Source: Acidimicrobiia bacterium (GTDB taxonomy: Bacteria > Actinomycetota > Acidimicrobiia > Acidimicrobiales > Bin134). From it: DNA of 50,128 nucleotides. Positions 40,304 through 48,982 of this stretch are shown piece by piece. Every line of letters starts with the position of its first letter. Position 1 is the first letter of the stretch. A program made the position numbers and the translations under genes. The notes beneath the pieces are model-generated. The model searched no databases, was not told the origin of the DNA, and saw only the letters and a program-made list of their open reading frames with translations. The stretch lies in contig VYEX01000029.1 of the NCBI GenBank assembly GCA_009842675.1, positions 1 to 50,128 on the forward strand. The letters are read 5' to 3'.

Positions 40304-41022
40304 GCGACGATCATTTCCAGCGCCTGCTGTCGGTGCAGGACCACGACACCCGGATCGACCAGCTCCGCCACCGCCTCGACATCCTGCCCGAGAGGGCCGC
40401 GCTGGTCGCCCGACAACAGGACAGCAAGAGGATCGTGAACCAACGGGAAACCTTGCAGATGAGGCAGCTGGAGCTTCAGCGGAACCTCAAGCGGAACGAG
40501 GACGAGTTGGCTGCCTTGGAAGACCGGAGGAAGAAGGAGTACGACCGGCTGTACTCCGGAGAGGTCACCGGAACCCGGGAGCTGCTGACCCTCCAGGAAG
40601 AGGTGGACGGATTGCGGGTCCGCTGCTCCGACATGGAAAGCGACGCCTTGGAGTTGATGGAGGCGATCGAGGGAATCGAGTCCGACGTTGGGAACCTGGG
40701 GACCAGCCTGGAGGATTTCGACGCCGAGGTGGTTTCGGCTCAACAGCAGTTGGCTGAGGCCGAAGCCACCGTGAAGGCCGAGATCGACCAGGAGACCGCC
40801 GCCCGCTCAACTGAGGCCGCTGATATTCCCGAAGCGGCCTTGGCCAGTTACGAGGCCCTGCGGTCTCGCATGGGCGGCGTGGCAGTGGCCCGACTCCGTA
40901 ACGGCACCTGTGAGGGCTGCCATCTGGCGCTGTCGGCCATGGAACTCGACCGCATTCGCCAAGCACCCGCCGATGAGCTGTGCCACTGCGAGGAGTGCGG
41001 CCGCATCCTGGTGCGGACCTGA
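40300..41022 (+). CDS. Zinc-ribbon coiled-coil protein (CT398-like)
   Basis: A 240-residue protein made of a long antiparallel coiled coil (residues ~1-185, for example QLELQRNLKRNEDELAALEDRR) followed by a C4 zinc ribbon: GTCEGCHLAL, then CHCEECGRI, preceding the terminal LVRT. Family members (C4-type zinc ribbon, formerly DUF164) are thought to act in nucleic-acid or flagellar-adaptor roles, but the function is not settled. The GTG start overlaps the PBP stop by 4 bp (GTGA). In many actinobacteria the same protein lies near RNase H or NIF3-like genes; that link is absent here. Confidence 0.88.
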   Translation: MSDDHFQRLLSVQDHDTRIDQLRHRLDILPERAALVARQQDSKRIVNQRETLQMRQLELQRNLKRNEDELAALEDRRKKEYDRLYSGEVTGTRELLTLQEEVDGLRVRCSDMESDALELMEAIEGIESDVGNLGTSLEDFDAEVVSAQQQLAEAEATVKAEIDQETAARSTEAADIPEAALASYEALRSRMGGVAVARLRNGTCEGCHLALSAMELDRIRQAPADELCHCEECGRILVRT

Positions 41023-41037
41023 CCATACGGTCAACCG

Positions 41038-41550
41038 GTGTTCTTCTGGTTTTTGGCCCTCAGCTTCGTGCTGGTGGCTTTGGTGTTCGATAGCCCGGCG
41101 CTGGACTACCGCATGGTGATGCTCGGCTCGGTGCTGCCCATGGTCGAGCTACTGGCCGATGGCCCGTGGGCGCTGCACACTCTCTTGGCGCCCTTGGTGG
41201 TGCTAGTGGCCGTGATGCTGGTTACCCGGGGCCGCCGGCTGGCCCGCCGCCGCTGGCTGGGGCTGCCCATCGGGCTGTTCCTGTTTCTGGTGCTGGATGG
41301 AGCATGGCTGCGCACCGACCTGTTCTGGTGGCCGGCGTTCGGGGTGGATGTGGCCAGCTCCGACCTCCCCGAATTCAAGCCGTTGGCCACTCTGATCACC
41401 CTGGAGGTGATCGGGTTGGTGGTGGGGGCCTGGGCATTTCGCCGCTACGGCTTGGCTGATCGAGAGCGCCTACGCCTTTTCGCCACCCAGGGTCGGCTGG
41501 ATAGAGCCCAAATGGGCGCCGACCGCCCCAGGCGTCATCGGCGACGTTGA
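41038..41550 (+). CDS. Small integral membrane protein of unknown function
   Basis: A 170-residue protein with about four to five hydrophobic segments (FFWFLALSFVLVALVFD, PLVVLVAVMLVTRG, LPIGLFLFLVLDGAW, LITLEVIGLVVGAWAF) and a basic C-terminal tail (RPRRHRRR). GPWALHTLLAP resembles metal-dependent membrane hydrolase-like proteins, but this is not secure. The start is GTG at 41038, 15 nt after the zinc-ribbon gene on the same strand, which suggests one operon with the PBP. The next downstream feature is rnpB on the opposite strand. Confidence 0.7.
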   Translation: MFFWFLALSFVLVALVFDSPALDYRMVMLGSVLPMVELLADGPWALHTLLAPLVVLVAVMLVTRGRRLARRRWLGLPIGLFLFLVLDGAWLRTDLFWWPAFGVDVASSDLPEFKPLATLITLEVIGLVVGAWAFRRYGLADRERLRLFATQGRLDRAQMGADRPRRHRRR

Positions 41551-41577
41551 GCTCCGCGATCCTCCTAGAAGCTGGAC

Positions 41578-41944
<367 letters not shown>

Positions 41945-42003
41945 TCTTCTCCAGTCTGCCAGCCCCTCTCATTGCAAGGCGAGAGGAATTTCGAGGCCGA
42001 TGC

Positions 42004-43443
42004 CTAAAGGCCAATGTCGGAGAGCTCGGGGTACCAGCGGGTAGCCCGCTGTACCGCTTCTTGCCAGCGATCGCGGTCTACGGTGCCCTGCGGCTCCACC
42101 ACCGCCCGTGGCGCCCAGGAGTCGGCCACCTCCTGCCAGCTCGACCACTGGCCCAGCGCCCGTCCGGCCAGTACCGCCGCACCTAGCGCCGTACCCTCGG
42201 GCACCGGGCACAGTTCCACCGTCCGGCCCAGGGAATCGGCCAGGATCTGGTTGAAGACCGGATTCTGCGACATCCCGCCGTCCACTCGGATCCGCTCGAA
42301 TCGATAGCCGCTGTCGGCCTCGGCCGCTTCCAGCAGATCAGCGGCCCGGTGGGCCACACCCTCGAGCACCGCCCGCACGATGTGGGCTGCGGTGGTACCC
42401 CCGGTGATGCCGAACAGTGCGGCCCGGGCCCCGAAGTCCCAATAGGGGGTGCCCAGCCCATACAAGGCCGGCACATAAACCACGCCGCCGGTGTCATCCA
42501 CGCTGCCGGCCATCTCGGTCGACTCGGAGGCATCGGCCAGCAGGCCAACGTCGTCGATCAGCCAACTCATGTTCGACCCGGCGGCAATCATAAAGGCCTC
42601 CACGCCCCACACGATGGCCCCATCCTCCTGCCAGGCCACGATGGGGAACGTCCCCCGGTCGCTGCGCTTGTCGGCAATCGGCCTCCCTGGGCCGGTACAC
42701 ACGTCCAAGAAGGCGCCGGTTCCGAAGGTGAGCTTGGCTAGCCCCTCGAGCACGCAGCGCTGTCCGATCAGTGATGACTGCTGGTCGCCGATGATCCCAG
42801 CGATCGGCGGCGACCCCGGCAGGGCGGTGGCGGCGCCCACCACTCCGGTGGAGTCCACTATCTCGGGCAGGCAGGCCGGGGGCACGCCGAGCCGGTCGAC
42901 GATCTCGTCTGACCAGCGAGTCCCGTCGTCGCTCAGCATCCCGCTCATGGCCGCGTTAGAGGGGTCCACAACATGGTGGGCACCTTGCGAGAGGCACCAC
43001 ACGGTCCAGGTGTCCACGGTGCCGAAGCACAGGTCGCGACTTCGATCGTGGTCGTGGTGATCGAGCAGGTAGACGAGCTTGGTGGCCGACTCGTTGGGCA
43101 CCATGTCCAAGCCCTCGGCCTTCCACGCCAGGCACTCGCCCACCGTGCGTAGGTCCTGCCAGCCCAGCGCCGGACCCACCGGCTCGCCGGTCTTGCGGTC
43201 CCACACCATCGCGGTTCCCCGTTGGTTGGTTACGGCCACGGCATCCACACCCCCCACCTCGTCGATCACCTCGGTGGCCGACTTGAGGATGACCGCGGCC
43301 ATCTCTTTGGCGTCGAACTCAACCAGCCCGGGCTCGGGCATATCGGGCGGGGTGCGCTCCTGGCGGAAGCAGATCACCCGGTGTCCGTCGGTCACTGCCG
43401 AGCGGATGCTGCTGGTGCCCACGTCAATGACGCAGATGTTCAT
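42004..43443 (-). CDS. FGGY-family carbohydrate kinase, glycerol kinase-like
   Basis: A 479-residue sugar/polyol kinase. ICVIDVGTSSIRSAV is the first phosphate-binding loop, TNQRGTAMVWDRKTGEPVGPALGWQDLRT resembles glycerol kinase, IAGIIGDQQSSLIGQ contains the conserved catalytic Asp, LTFGTGAFLDVCTG is the phosphate-2 region, and RIRVDGGMSQNPVFNQILAD is the C-terminal adenosine site. It phosphorylates glycerol or another polyol with ATP. ATG 43443 is chosen over the longer frame, which reaches into the trpD leader. A CACAAT -10-like element lies 7 nt upstream. It is divergent from trpD across 27 bp, and there is no adjacent glycerol transporter or dehydrogenase. Confidence 0.85.
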   Translation of the reverse strand: MNICVIDVGTSSIRSAVTDGHRVICFRQERTPPDMPEPGLVEFDAKEMAAVILKSATEVIDEVGGVDAVAVTNQRGTAMVWDRKTGEPVGPALGWQDLRTVGECLAWKAEGLDMVPNESATKLVYLLDHHDHDRSRDLCFGTVDTWTVWCLSQGAHHVVDPSNAAMSGMLSDDGTRWSDEIVDRLGVPPACLPEIVDSTGVVGAATALPGSPPIAGIIGDQQSSLIGQRCVLEGLAKLTFGTGAFLDVCTGPGRPIADKRSDRGTFPIVAWQEDGAIVWGVEAFMIAAGSNMSWLIDDVGLLADASESTEMAGSVDDTGGVVYVPALYGLGTPYWDFGARAALFGITGGTTAAHIVRAVLEGVAHRAADLLEAAEADSGYRFERIRVDGGMSQNPVFNQILADSLGRTVELCPVPEGTALGAAVLAGRALGQWSSWQEVADSWAPRAVVEPQGTVDRDRWQEAVQRATRWYPELSDIGL

Positions 43444-43470
43444 GAAAGAGATTGTGGCAGGCTGACGACG

Positions 43471-44550
43471 ATGGTCCACACTATGACGATGAGCCTGGGC
43501 CAGCACGGGGGATGGGCTGGGATATTCCGGCAATTGACCGGGGGCGGCAGCTTGACGGCCGGTGTTGCCAATGCGGCCATGACCGAGATCTTGAACGGCG
43601 AGGCCACTCCTGCCCAGATCGGGGGCTTCGTGATGGCCCTGCGGACCAAGGGGGAGACCGCAGAGGAGCTAGTAGGACTCCTGTCGGCCATGCGGGCGGC
43701 TGCGGAGTCGGTCCCCCTGGACGCCGCAGGCCTCGGACTCATCGACACTTGCGGCACTGGCGGCGACAACAGCGGGAGCATCAACGTGTCCACCGCGGCG
43801 GCGTTGGTGGCGGTTGGAGCAGGGGCCAGAGTGTGCAAGCACGGCAATCGGTCGGCCTCTTCCCAGTGCGGCTCCGCCGACGTGCTGGAAGCGCTGGGCG
43901 CGGTCATCGACCTCGGCCCCGAGGGGGTGGCCCGGTGTGTGACCGAGGCCGGATTCGGTTTCTGCATGGCTCCTCGATTCCACCCGGCGATGCGCCACGC
44001 GGGGCCGGCCCGCCGAGAACTGGCCGTGGCCACGGTGTTCAACTTTCTCGGTCCGTTGGCCAATCCGGCCGGGGTCAAGCGTCAGCTGGTGGGCGTGAGC
44101 GACCGGGCGATGGCCGAGACCATGTTGGAGGTGCTGGCCGCCACCGGGTCGGAACGGGCCATGATCGTGCACGGCCACGACGGATTGGACGAGCTGTCGA
44201 CCACCGGGCCGACCGACGTATGGGAGCTGCGGGACGGTGACCTGCGTCGCCTCACGGTGGACCCCTCTGATCTGAGTCTGGCGCCCGCGTCGGCAGAGGA
44301 CCTTGTGGGTGGGGATGCTGCCGTGAATGCCGACTTCTTGCGGCGGGTGCTCGACAGTCAGCCGGGTGCCCATCGAGACATCGTGATTCTCAACGCTGCT
44401 GCCGCGTTGGTGGTTGCCGAGGTGTCCGACTCGCTGGCAGACGGGCTGGGGGCGGCCGCTGCGTCAATAGACAGCGGCCGGGCTGGCGAAGCGCTTGACG
44501 CCTTTGTTGCCGCCTCGAATGCGGCCGCGGCCGATGAGGAGAAGGCATGA
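43471..44550 (+). CDS. trpD: Anthranilate phosphoribosyltransferase
   Basis: A 359-residue enzyme that joins anthranilate to PRPP in tryptophan synthesis. The PRPP-binding DTCGTGGDNSGSINVSTAAA and the KHGNRSASSQCGSADVLEALG segment are diagnostic, along with GGFVMALRTKGETAEELVGL in the helical N-terminal domain and FNFLGPLANPAGVKRQLVGV. No other trp genes are in the window, so the pathway is scattered. The ATG at 43471 is used; an in-frame ATG at 43483 (MTMSLG...) is possible. Its stop codon begins an 11-codon ORF that leads directly into queG. Confidence 0.92.
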   Translation: MVHTMTMSLGQHGGWAGIFRQLTGGGSLTAGVANAAMTEILNGEATPAQIGGFVMALRTKGETAEELVGLLSAMRAAAESVPLDAAGLGLIDTCGTGGDNSGSINVSTAAALVAVGAGARVCKHGNRSASSQCGSADVLEALGAVIDLGPEGVARCVTEAGFGFCMAPRFHPAMRHAGPARRELAVATVFNFLGPLANPAGVKRQLVGVSDRAMAETMLEVLAATGSERAMIVHGHDGLDELSTTGPTDVWELRDGDLRRLTVDPSDLSLAPASAEDLVGGDAAVNADFLRRVLDSQPGAHRDIVILNAAAALVVAEVSDSLADGLGAAAASIDSGRAGEALDAFVAASNAAAADEEKA

Positions 44551-44578
44551 AGCCGGGCACAGTCGATTTTGCGGGCCG

Positions 44579-45634
44579 GTGAGCGCCATCGGCGCCGAAG
44601 AGGTGATCGCCGCTGGATTGGCGGCTGGGCTCGACGCCGTTGGGATAGCCCCGGCCGAGCCATTCGAGACCACCCGGTCCACCCTGGTGGAGCGGCGGGA
44701 GCAGGGCCTGCACGGTGGGATGGCGTTCACGTATCGGAACCCCGACCGCTCCACCGACCCCGGCCGAACGGTGGACGGAGCTCGATCCCTGGTGGTTGGG
44801 GCGCTCGGCTATCGCCGCGCCACCCCCGAGCGGCCCGACCGAGCCATGGGTCGGGTGGCCTCCTACGCCCGCCGCGACCACTACGGGGAACTGCGAGACG
44901 CCCTCAGCCAAGTCGCCGAATTGCTGCACAGCGCCGGATACAAGGCCGCGGTTGTCGCCGATGACAACGCTCTGGTGGATCGGGAGGCGGCCCAGAGGGC
45001 CGGGCTGGGTTGGTACGGAAAGAACAGCAACATCTTGCTTCCGGGGAAAGGGAGCTGGTTCGTGCTGGGGTCGGTGATAACCACCGCGGCGCTGGATCCG
45101 TCAACCCCGGTGCCCGACCAGTGCGGACCGTGCCGCCGCTGTTTGGACGGCTGCCCGACAGGGGCGATCGTGGCCCCCGGGGTCGTAGACGCCCGGAGGT
45201 GCCTGGCGTGGCTGGTGCAGGCCGACGGTGACTTCCCCCTTGAATTCCGAGAGGCGCTGGGCGACCGGATCTATGGCTGCGACGACTGCCAGGAGGTGTG
45301 CCCGCCCAACCGGTCGGCTGAGTCGGACGACACCAGTGCCGGAATAGAGGCCGGCGATCCAGAAGATGACATCGCATGGGTAGACCTGGTGGAGCTGCTG
45401 CAAATGGAAGACGACGAGCTGATGTCCCGTTACGGGCGTTGGTACGTCCCCAAGCGCGAACCCCGCTATGTGCGGCGCAATGCACTGGTAGCGCTGGGTA
45501 ATTCCGGACGGGGGGCCGACCCCGAGGTGGTCGGCACCGTGCACCGCTATCAGTCGGCTTCCGATCCCATGCTGGTACGCCACGCCGATTGGGCGGCTGC
45601 CCGCCTCGGAGCAAGCACAGTGGAGCCGGTTTGA
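44579..45634 (+). CDS. queG: Epoxyqueuosine reductase
   Basis: A 351-residue cobalamin and iron-sulfur enzyme that makes queuosine from epoxyqueuosine in tRNA. Two 4Fe-4S clusters are visible: CGPCRRCLDGCPTGAI and CDDCQEVCP. The cobalamin-proximal region RDHYGELRDALSQVAELL and LGWYGKNSNILLPGKGSWFVLG is typical, and the C-terminal part (RRNALVALGNSGRGADPEVV) is the HEAT-like tRNA-binding extension. The start is GTG 44579; an 11-codon ORF (ATG 44547 to TGA 44580-44582) overlaps it as GTGA, and may carry ribosomes from trpD. pimB follows 2 bp later. Confidence 0.92.
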   Translation: MSAIGAEEVIAAGLAAGLDAVGIAPAEPFETTRSTLVERREQGLHGGMAFTYRNPDRSTDPGRTVDGARSLVVGALGYRRATPERPDRAMGRVASYARRDHYGELRDALSQVAELLHSAGYKAAVVADDNALVDREAAQRAGLGWYGKNSNILLPGKGSWFVLGSVITTAALDPSTPVPDQCGPCRRCLDGCPTGAIVAPGVVDARRCLAWLVQADGDFPLEFREALGDRIYGCDDCQEVCPPNRSAESDDTSAGIEAGDPEDDIAWVDLVELLQMEDDELMSRYGRWYVPKREPRYVRRNALVALGNSGRGADPEVVGTVHRYQSASDPMLVRHADWAAARLGASTVEPV

Positions 45635-45636
45635 GC

Positions 45637-46779
45637 ATGGCTCGGCATCTGCTGGTGACCAACGACTATCCCCCCAAGCTGGGGGGCATACAGAACTACC
45701 TGTGGGAGCTGTGGCGCCGACTGCCCCCCAAAGAGGTCTGCGTGCTGACCCGGTCACATCCCGGTGACGCGGAGTGGGATGCGCAGCAGAACCACCAGGT
45801 GATCCGCTCGCCCCGCCAGTTCCTCCTGCCTACTAGGGAAATGGCGGTGGAGATAACCGAATTGGCCACCGAAATAGGCGCCGAGCTGGTTCTCTATGAT
45901 CCCGCGGTACCCCTGGGCTTGCTGGCCCCCCGGCTTACCCATCCCTATGGCGTGATCCTCCACGGCGCAGAGGTCACCGTTCCCGGTCGACTGCCGGGAA
46001 GCAAGCAGATGCTGGCCCGGGTGTTGCGGGGCGCCGAGGTAGTGATAACCGCCGGCCGATACTCGGTGGCCGAGGCCGAACGCGCCGCCGGTGGACCGCT
46101 GCCCGCGGTGATCGTGCCGCCGGGGGTCGACGTCGATCGATTCAAGCCACTAGATGCAGCCCAGCGGCGGGCGGCCCGACTGCGGTTCGGGCTTCCGGTC
46201 GACGCTCCGGTGGTGGTCTCGATCAGCCGGCTGGTGCCCCGCAAGGGCATGGATGTGCTGATTGCGGCATCAGCCCGGCTGGCCGACCGTCATCCGGGGC
46301 TCACCCTGGCGGTGGCCGGGGCCGGTCGGGACCGGGTCCGGTTGGACCGGATGATCGGGAGCACGGGCGCACCGGCCCGGCTGCTGGACCGGGTGGCCGA
46401 TTCGGATCTGCCCGACCTATATGGCTGTGCCGACGTGTTCGCCATGGTGTGCCGCCAGCGCTGGGGAGGGCTGGAGCAGGAGGGGTTCGGCATCGTCTTT
46501 TTGGAGGCTGCCGCCGCCGGCGTGCCGCAATTGGCCGGTGATAGTGGAGGTGCGGCCGAGGCGGTGGAGCATGGCCGGACCGGGTTGGTGGTGCAAGAGC
46601 CCAGTCATCTGGACGCAGTGATCGCATGCCTGGACACCCTGCTGTCGGATCGGGTTCGTCTTCAGCGGATGGGCTTGGAGAGCCGGCTGAGAGCAGTGGC
46701 CGAGTTCTCCTATGACCACATGGCCGAGCGGCTCCGCACCGTGATCGCCGAGGTCATCAATCGCAGAAAGAGCCGATGA
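45637..46779 (+). CDS. pimB: PimB-like mannosyltransferase (GT4)
   Basis: A 380-residue GT-B glycosyltransferase. LLVTNDYPPKLGGIQNYLWEL is the N-terminal signature of PimB/Rv2188c-type enzymes, which add a mannose from GDP-mannose to phosphatidylinositol monomannoside. GVILHGAEVTVPGRLPG, VISRLVPRKGMDVL (as VVSISRLVPRKGMDVLIAA) and the E-x7-E-type donor site EQEGFGIVFLEAAAAGVPQLAG follow. The ATG at 45637 overlaps nothing and lies 2 bp after queG. It is followed by a membrane protein and an SRPBCC protein. In mycobacteria pimB also lies near a small SRPBCC protein, so this arrangement supports conserved actinobacterial cell-envelope synteny. Confidence 0.85.
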   Translation: MARHLLVTNDYPPKLGGIQNYLWELWRRLPPKEVCVLTRSHPGDAEWDAQQNHQVIRSPRQFLLPTREMAVEITELATEIGAELVLYDPAVPLGLLAPRLTHPYGVILHGAEVTVPGRLPGSKQMLARVLRGAEVVITAGRYSVAEAERAAGGPLPAVIVPPGVDVDRFKPLDAAQRRAARLRFGLPVDAPVVVSISRLVPRKGMDVLIAASARLADRHPGLTLAVAGAGRDRVRLDRMIGSTGAPARLLDRVADSDLPDLYGCADVFAMVCRQRWGGLEQEGFGIVFLEAAAAGVPQLAGDSGGAAEAVEHGRTGLVVQEPSHLDAVIACLDTLLSDRVRLQRMGLESRLRAVAEFSYDHMAERLRTVIAEVINRRKSR

Positions 46780-47309
46780 CACCGCGGCCCGATCGCCAAG
46801 CGATGCCGTTGTCTTGGCGCGACCGCCTGGTGCCCCCGGGAGTCGAGGGCCCGCACTTCCTCCGGGCGTGCTGGGCAGGAACGTGGGTGTTCATAGCGAT
46901 CGCCGCCGTCACAACCGCCTTTCCCGATCCCATGGCGGTTCCCATTGCGGTGGTGTCGCTCGGGCTGCTGGCGATCGGCTGCTGGGCCATGCTCTGGGCC
47001 TTTCAGCGGGCCCTGCAACGCAGCCGATACGAGTTGATCGGGGTGGGGGGCCTCTATTTCCTGGCTGGCTGCGCACCCCGCTCAGTGCGGTTCTCGATGA
47101 TGGCCGCGTTGGCCCTTGAGGTGGCGGTAGCGCTGTCCGCAGCGGCGGTGCGCCCGTTTACCGCCTCTGCATTCGGTATCCTGGTACCTGTCTATGCGCT
47201 GGGCTTGTCCGGCGCATGGGGCGCCAGACACGGGAAATTCCCACCTCGGGCCCCCGACGGCGAAACTTCAGAACGCGGCGATCCCAGCAGGAACGGTGAC
47301 GATGTTTGA
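46776..47309 (+). CDS. Membrane protein of unknown function next to pimB
   Basis: A 177-residue protein with about four hydrophobic segments: WVFIAIAAVTTAFP, PIAVVSLGLLAIGCWAMLWA, FSMMAALALEVAVALSAAA and ASAFGILVPVYALGLSGAWG. A hydrophilic N-terminus (PLSWRDRLVPPGVEGPHFLR) precedes them, and the C-terminus is polar. The start ATG overlaps the pimB stop by 4 bp, and its end overlaps the SRPBCC gene by 8 bp, so the three genes are translated together. I do not recognise the family; a role with mannolipid or cell-envelope assembly is only suggested by position. Confidence 0.75.
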   Translation: MTPRPDRQAMPLSWRDRLVPPGVEGPHFLRACWAGTWVFIAIAAVTTAFPDPMAVPIAVVSLGLLAIGCWAMLWAFQRALQRSRYELIGVGGLYFLAGCAPRSVRFSMMAALALEVAVALSAAAVRPFTASAFGILVPVYALGLSGAWGARHGKFPPRAPDGETSERGDPSRNGDDV

Positions 47310-47763
47310 CCAGGCCACCAAGAGCATCACCATTGAGGCGTCGCCCGCGCGCTGTTTCGAGGTGGTGTGCGATTTCGAGTCCTATCCCGAATGGGCCACC
47401 GAGGTGAAGCAGGTCGAGATAGTCCGACGGGACGACGACGGCCGGGGCGGCTTGGTGTCGTTCAGGGCCGCGGCCATGGGCCGCAGCACCAACTACTTGC
47501 TGGAGTACTACTACGGATCCAACCCTTTGCGGGTTTCCTGGCGGCTGGTGCAAGGGGACTTGACCCGGCGCCTAGACGGGGAATACTGCTTCAATCCGGT
47601 GCCCGGCGAGCCGGATCACACCGAAGTCTCCTATCACCTTGCCGTCCAGATGGTGATGCCGCTGCCCGGTTTCGTAAAGCGCAGGGCCGAGGCGCGGATC
47701 ATGCAGACCGCGTTGGAGGACCTGCGCAGCCGAGCCGAATCGGGCGCCGGGAAACTCCTCTGA
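47302..47763 (+). CDS. SRPBCC-family (polyketide cyclase/Coq10-like) protein
   Basis: A 153-residue START-like domain protein. TKSITIEASPARCFEVVCDFESYPEW is the classic N-terminal signature, and YYYGSNPLRVSWRLVQGD and VSYHLAVQMVMPLPGFVKRRAEARIM complete the helix-grip fold, which binds a hydrophobic ligand. It resembles the mycobacterial TB16.3/Rv2185c-type protein that also lies near pimB. The ATG at 47302 is used (GTG 47296 is possible); it overlaps the preceding gene by 8 bp. The ligand is unknown. Confidence 0.85.
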   Translation: MFDQATKSITIEASPARCFEVVCDFESYPEWATEVKQVEIVRRDDDGRGGLVSFRAAAMGRSTNYLLEYYYGSNPLRVSWRLVQGDLTRRLDGEYCFNPVPGEPDHTEVSYHLAVQMVMPLPGFVKRRAEARIMQTALEDLRSRAESGAGKLL

Positions 47764-47793
47764 ATTCGCCCCCTCAGAAAGTAGATTGGACCT

Positions 47794-48969
47794 GTGGAGT
47801 TCCGCCGGATCAACAACCTGCCCCCGTACGTCTTCACCATCATCAATGACCTGAAGGTTGAGGGCCGTCGAGCAGGCCACGACATCATCGACCTGGGATT
47901 CGGCAACCCCGATCTTCCGTCGCCGGACATCGCGGTGGAGAAGCTGGCTGAAGCCACCCTCAACCCTCGAAATCACCGCTACTCGGCCAGCAGGGGTATC
48001 CCCAAGCTGCGTGAGGCAATCGCCGGGTACTACGCCCGGCGGTTCGGGGTGTATCTCGATCCCGACACCGAGGTGATCAACACCATCGGGGCCAAGGAGG
48101 GGTTCTCCCATCTCATGTGGACCCTGCTCCAGCCCGGCGACGCCGCCCTAGTGCCGTCGCCCTCCTATCCGATCCACCTGTATGCCCCGCTGTTTGCCGG
48201 AGCTGAGGTACGCGAGATCCCGTTGAGCACCGGCACCGACTTCTTCGGGACGATGCAGGAACGCTGGCGCTACTCCTGGCCCAAGCCCCGCATCATCGTG
48301 CTCTCGTTTCCCCACAACCCCACCACCGCCTGCGTTGATTTGGAGTTCATGGCCGGTGTGGTGGCTTTCGCCAAAGAGCACGATGTGCTGTTGGTCCACG
48401 ATTTCGCCTACGCCGACCTGGGCTACGACGGCTATCTACCGCCGTCCATCATGCAGGTGGAGGGGGCCAAAGACGTGGCGGTCGAGCTCTATTCCATGAC
48501 CAAGTCGTTCTCCATGGCCGGTTGGCGGGTGGCGTTCATGGTGGGCAATCCCCAGGTGGTGGCAGCCTTGGCCAAGCTCAAGTCCTATTTGGACTACGGC
48601 ACTTTCCAGCCCATCCAGATCGCAGCCACTGTGACCCTGAATGAGGCACCCGGCCACCCCAAGGAGGTGTGCGACATCTACCAGAGTCGCCGCGACGCCC
48701 TGTGCTCGGGGCTGAACCGCATGGGGTGGGAGGTAGAGCCGCCCAAAGGGACCATGTTCGTGTGGGCCAAAATCCCCGAGCCGTATCGGGAGATGGGGTC
48801 GGTGGAGTTCGCGTCCTGGTTGGTTCGTGATGCCCGGGTGGCGGTGTCTCCTGGGGTGGGTTTCGGCCCCGGCGGGGAGGGCCACGTGAGGTTTGCGCTG
48901 ATCGAGAACGAGCAGCGCACGGCGCAGGCTGTCCGCCAACTGCGCCAATCATTGGCCAAACTGGATTAG
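47794..48969 (+). CDS. Class I/II aminotransferase (AlaC-like)
   Basis: A 391-residue fold type I PLP enzyme. [22 protein letters not shown] and [16 protein letters not shown] at the N-terminus match the AlaC/YfdZ-like group. [16 protein letters not shown] carries the conserved N-P-T region, [14 protein letters not shown] the PLP-binding Asp and Tyr, and [20 protein letters not shown] the Schiff-base Lys. It ends [25 protein letters not shown]. It probably exchanges amino groups between glutamate and pyruvate or related keto acids. The start is GTG 47794. It is followed by the phosphofructokinase gene 13 bp later, and a glycolysis/alanine link is plausible. Confidence 0.88.
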   Translation: MEFRRINNLPPYVFTIINDLKVEGRRAGHDIIDLGFGNPDLPSPDIAVEKLAEATLNPRNHRYSASRGIPKLREAIAGYYARRFGVYLDPDTEVINTIGAKEGFSHLMWTLLQPGDAALVPSPSYPIHLYAPLFAGAEVREIPLSTGTDFFGTMQERWRYSWPKPRIIVLSFPHNPTTACVDLEFMAGVVAFAKEHDVLLVHDFAYADLGYDGYLPPSIMQVEGAKDVAVELYSMTKSFSMAGWRVAFMVGNPQVVAALAKLKSYLDYGTFQPIQIAATVTLNEAPGHPKEVCDIYQSRRDALCSGLNRMGWEVEPPKGTMFVWAKIPEPYREMGSVEFASWLVRDARVAVSPGVGFGPGGEGHVRFALIENEQRTAQAVRQLRQSLAKLD

Positions 48970-48982
48970 GAGCACGCTTCCC

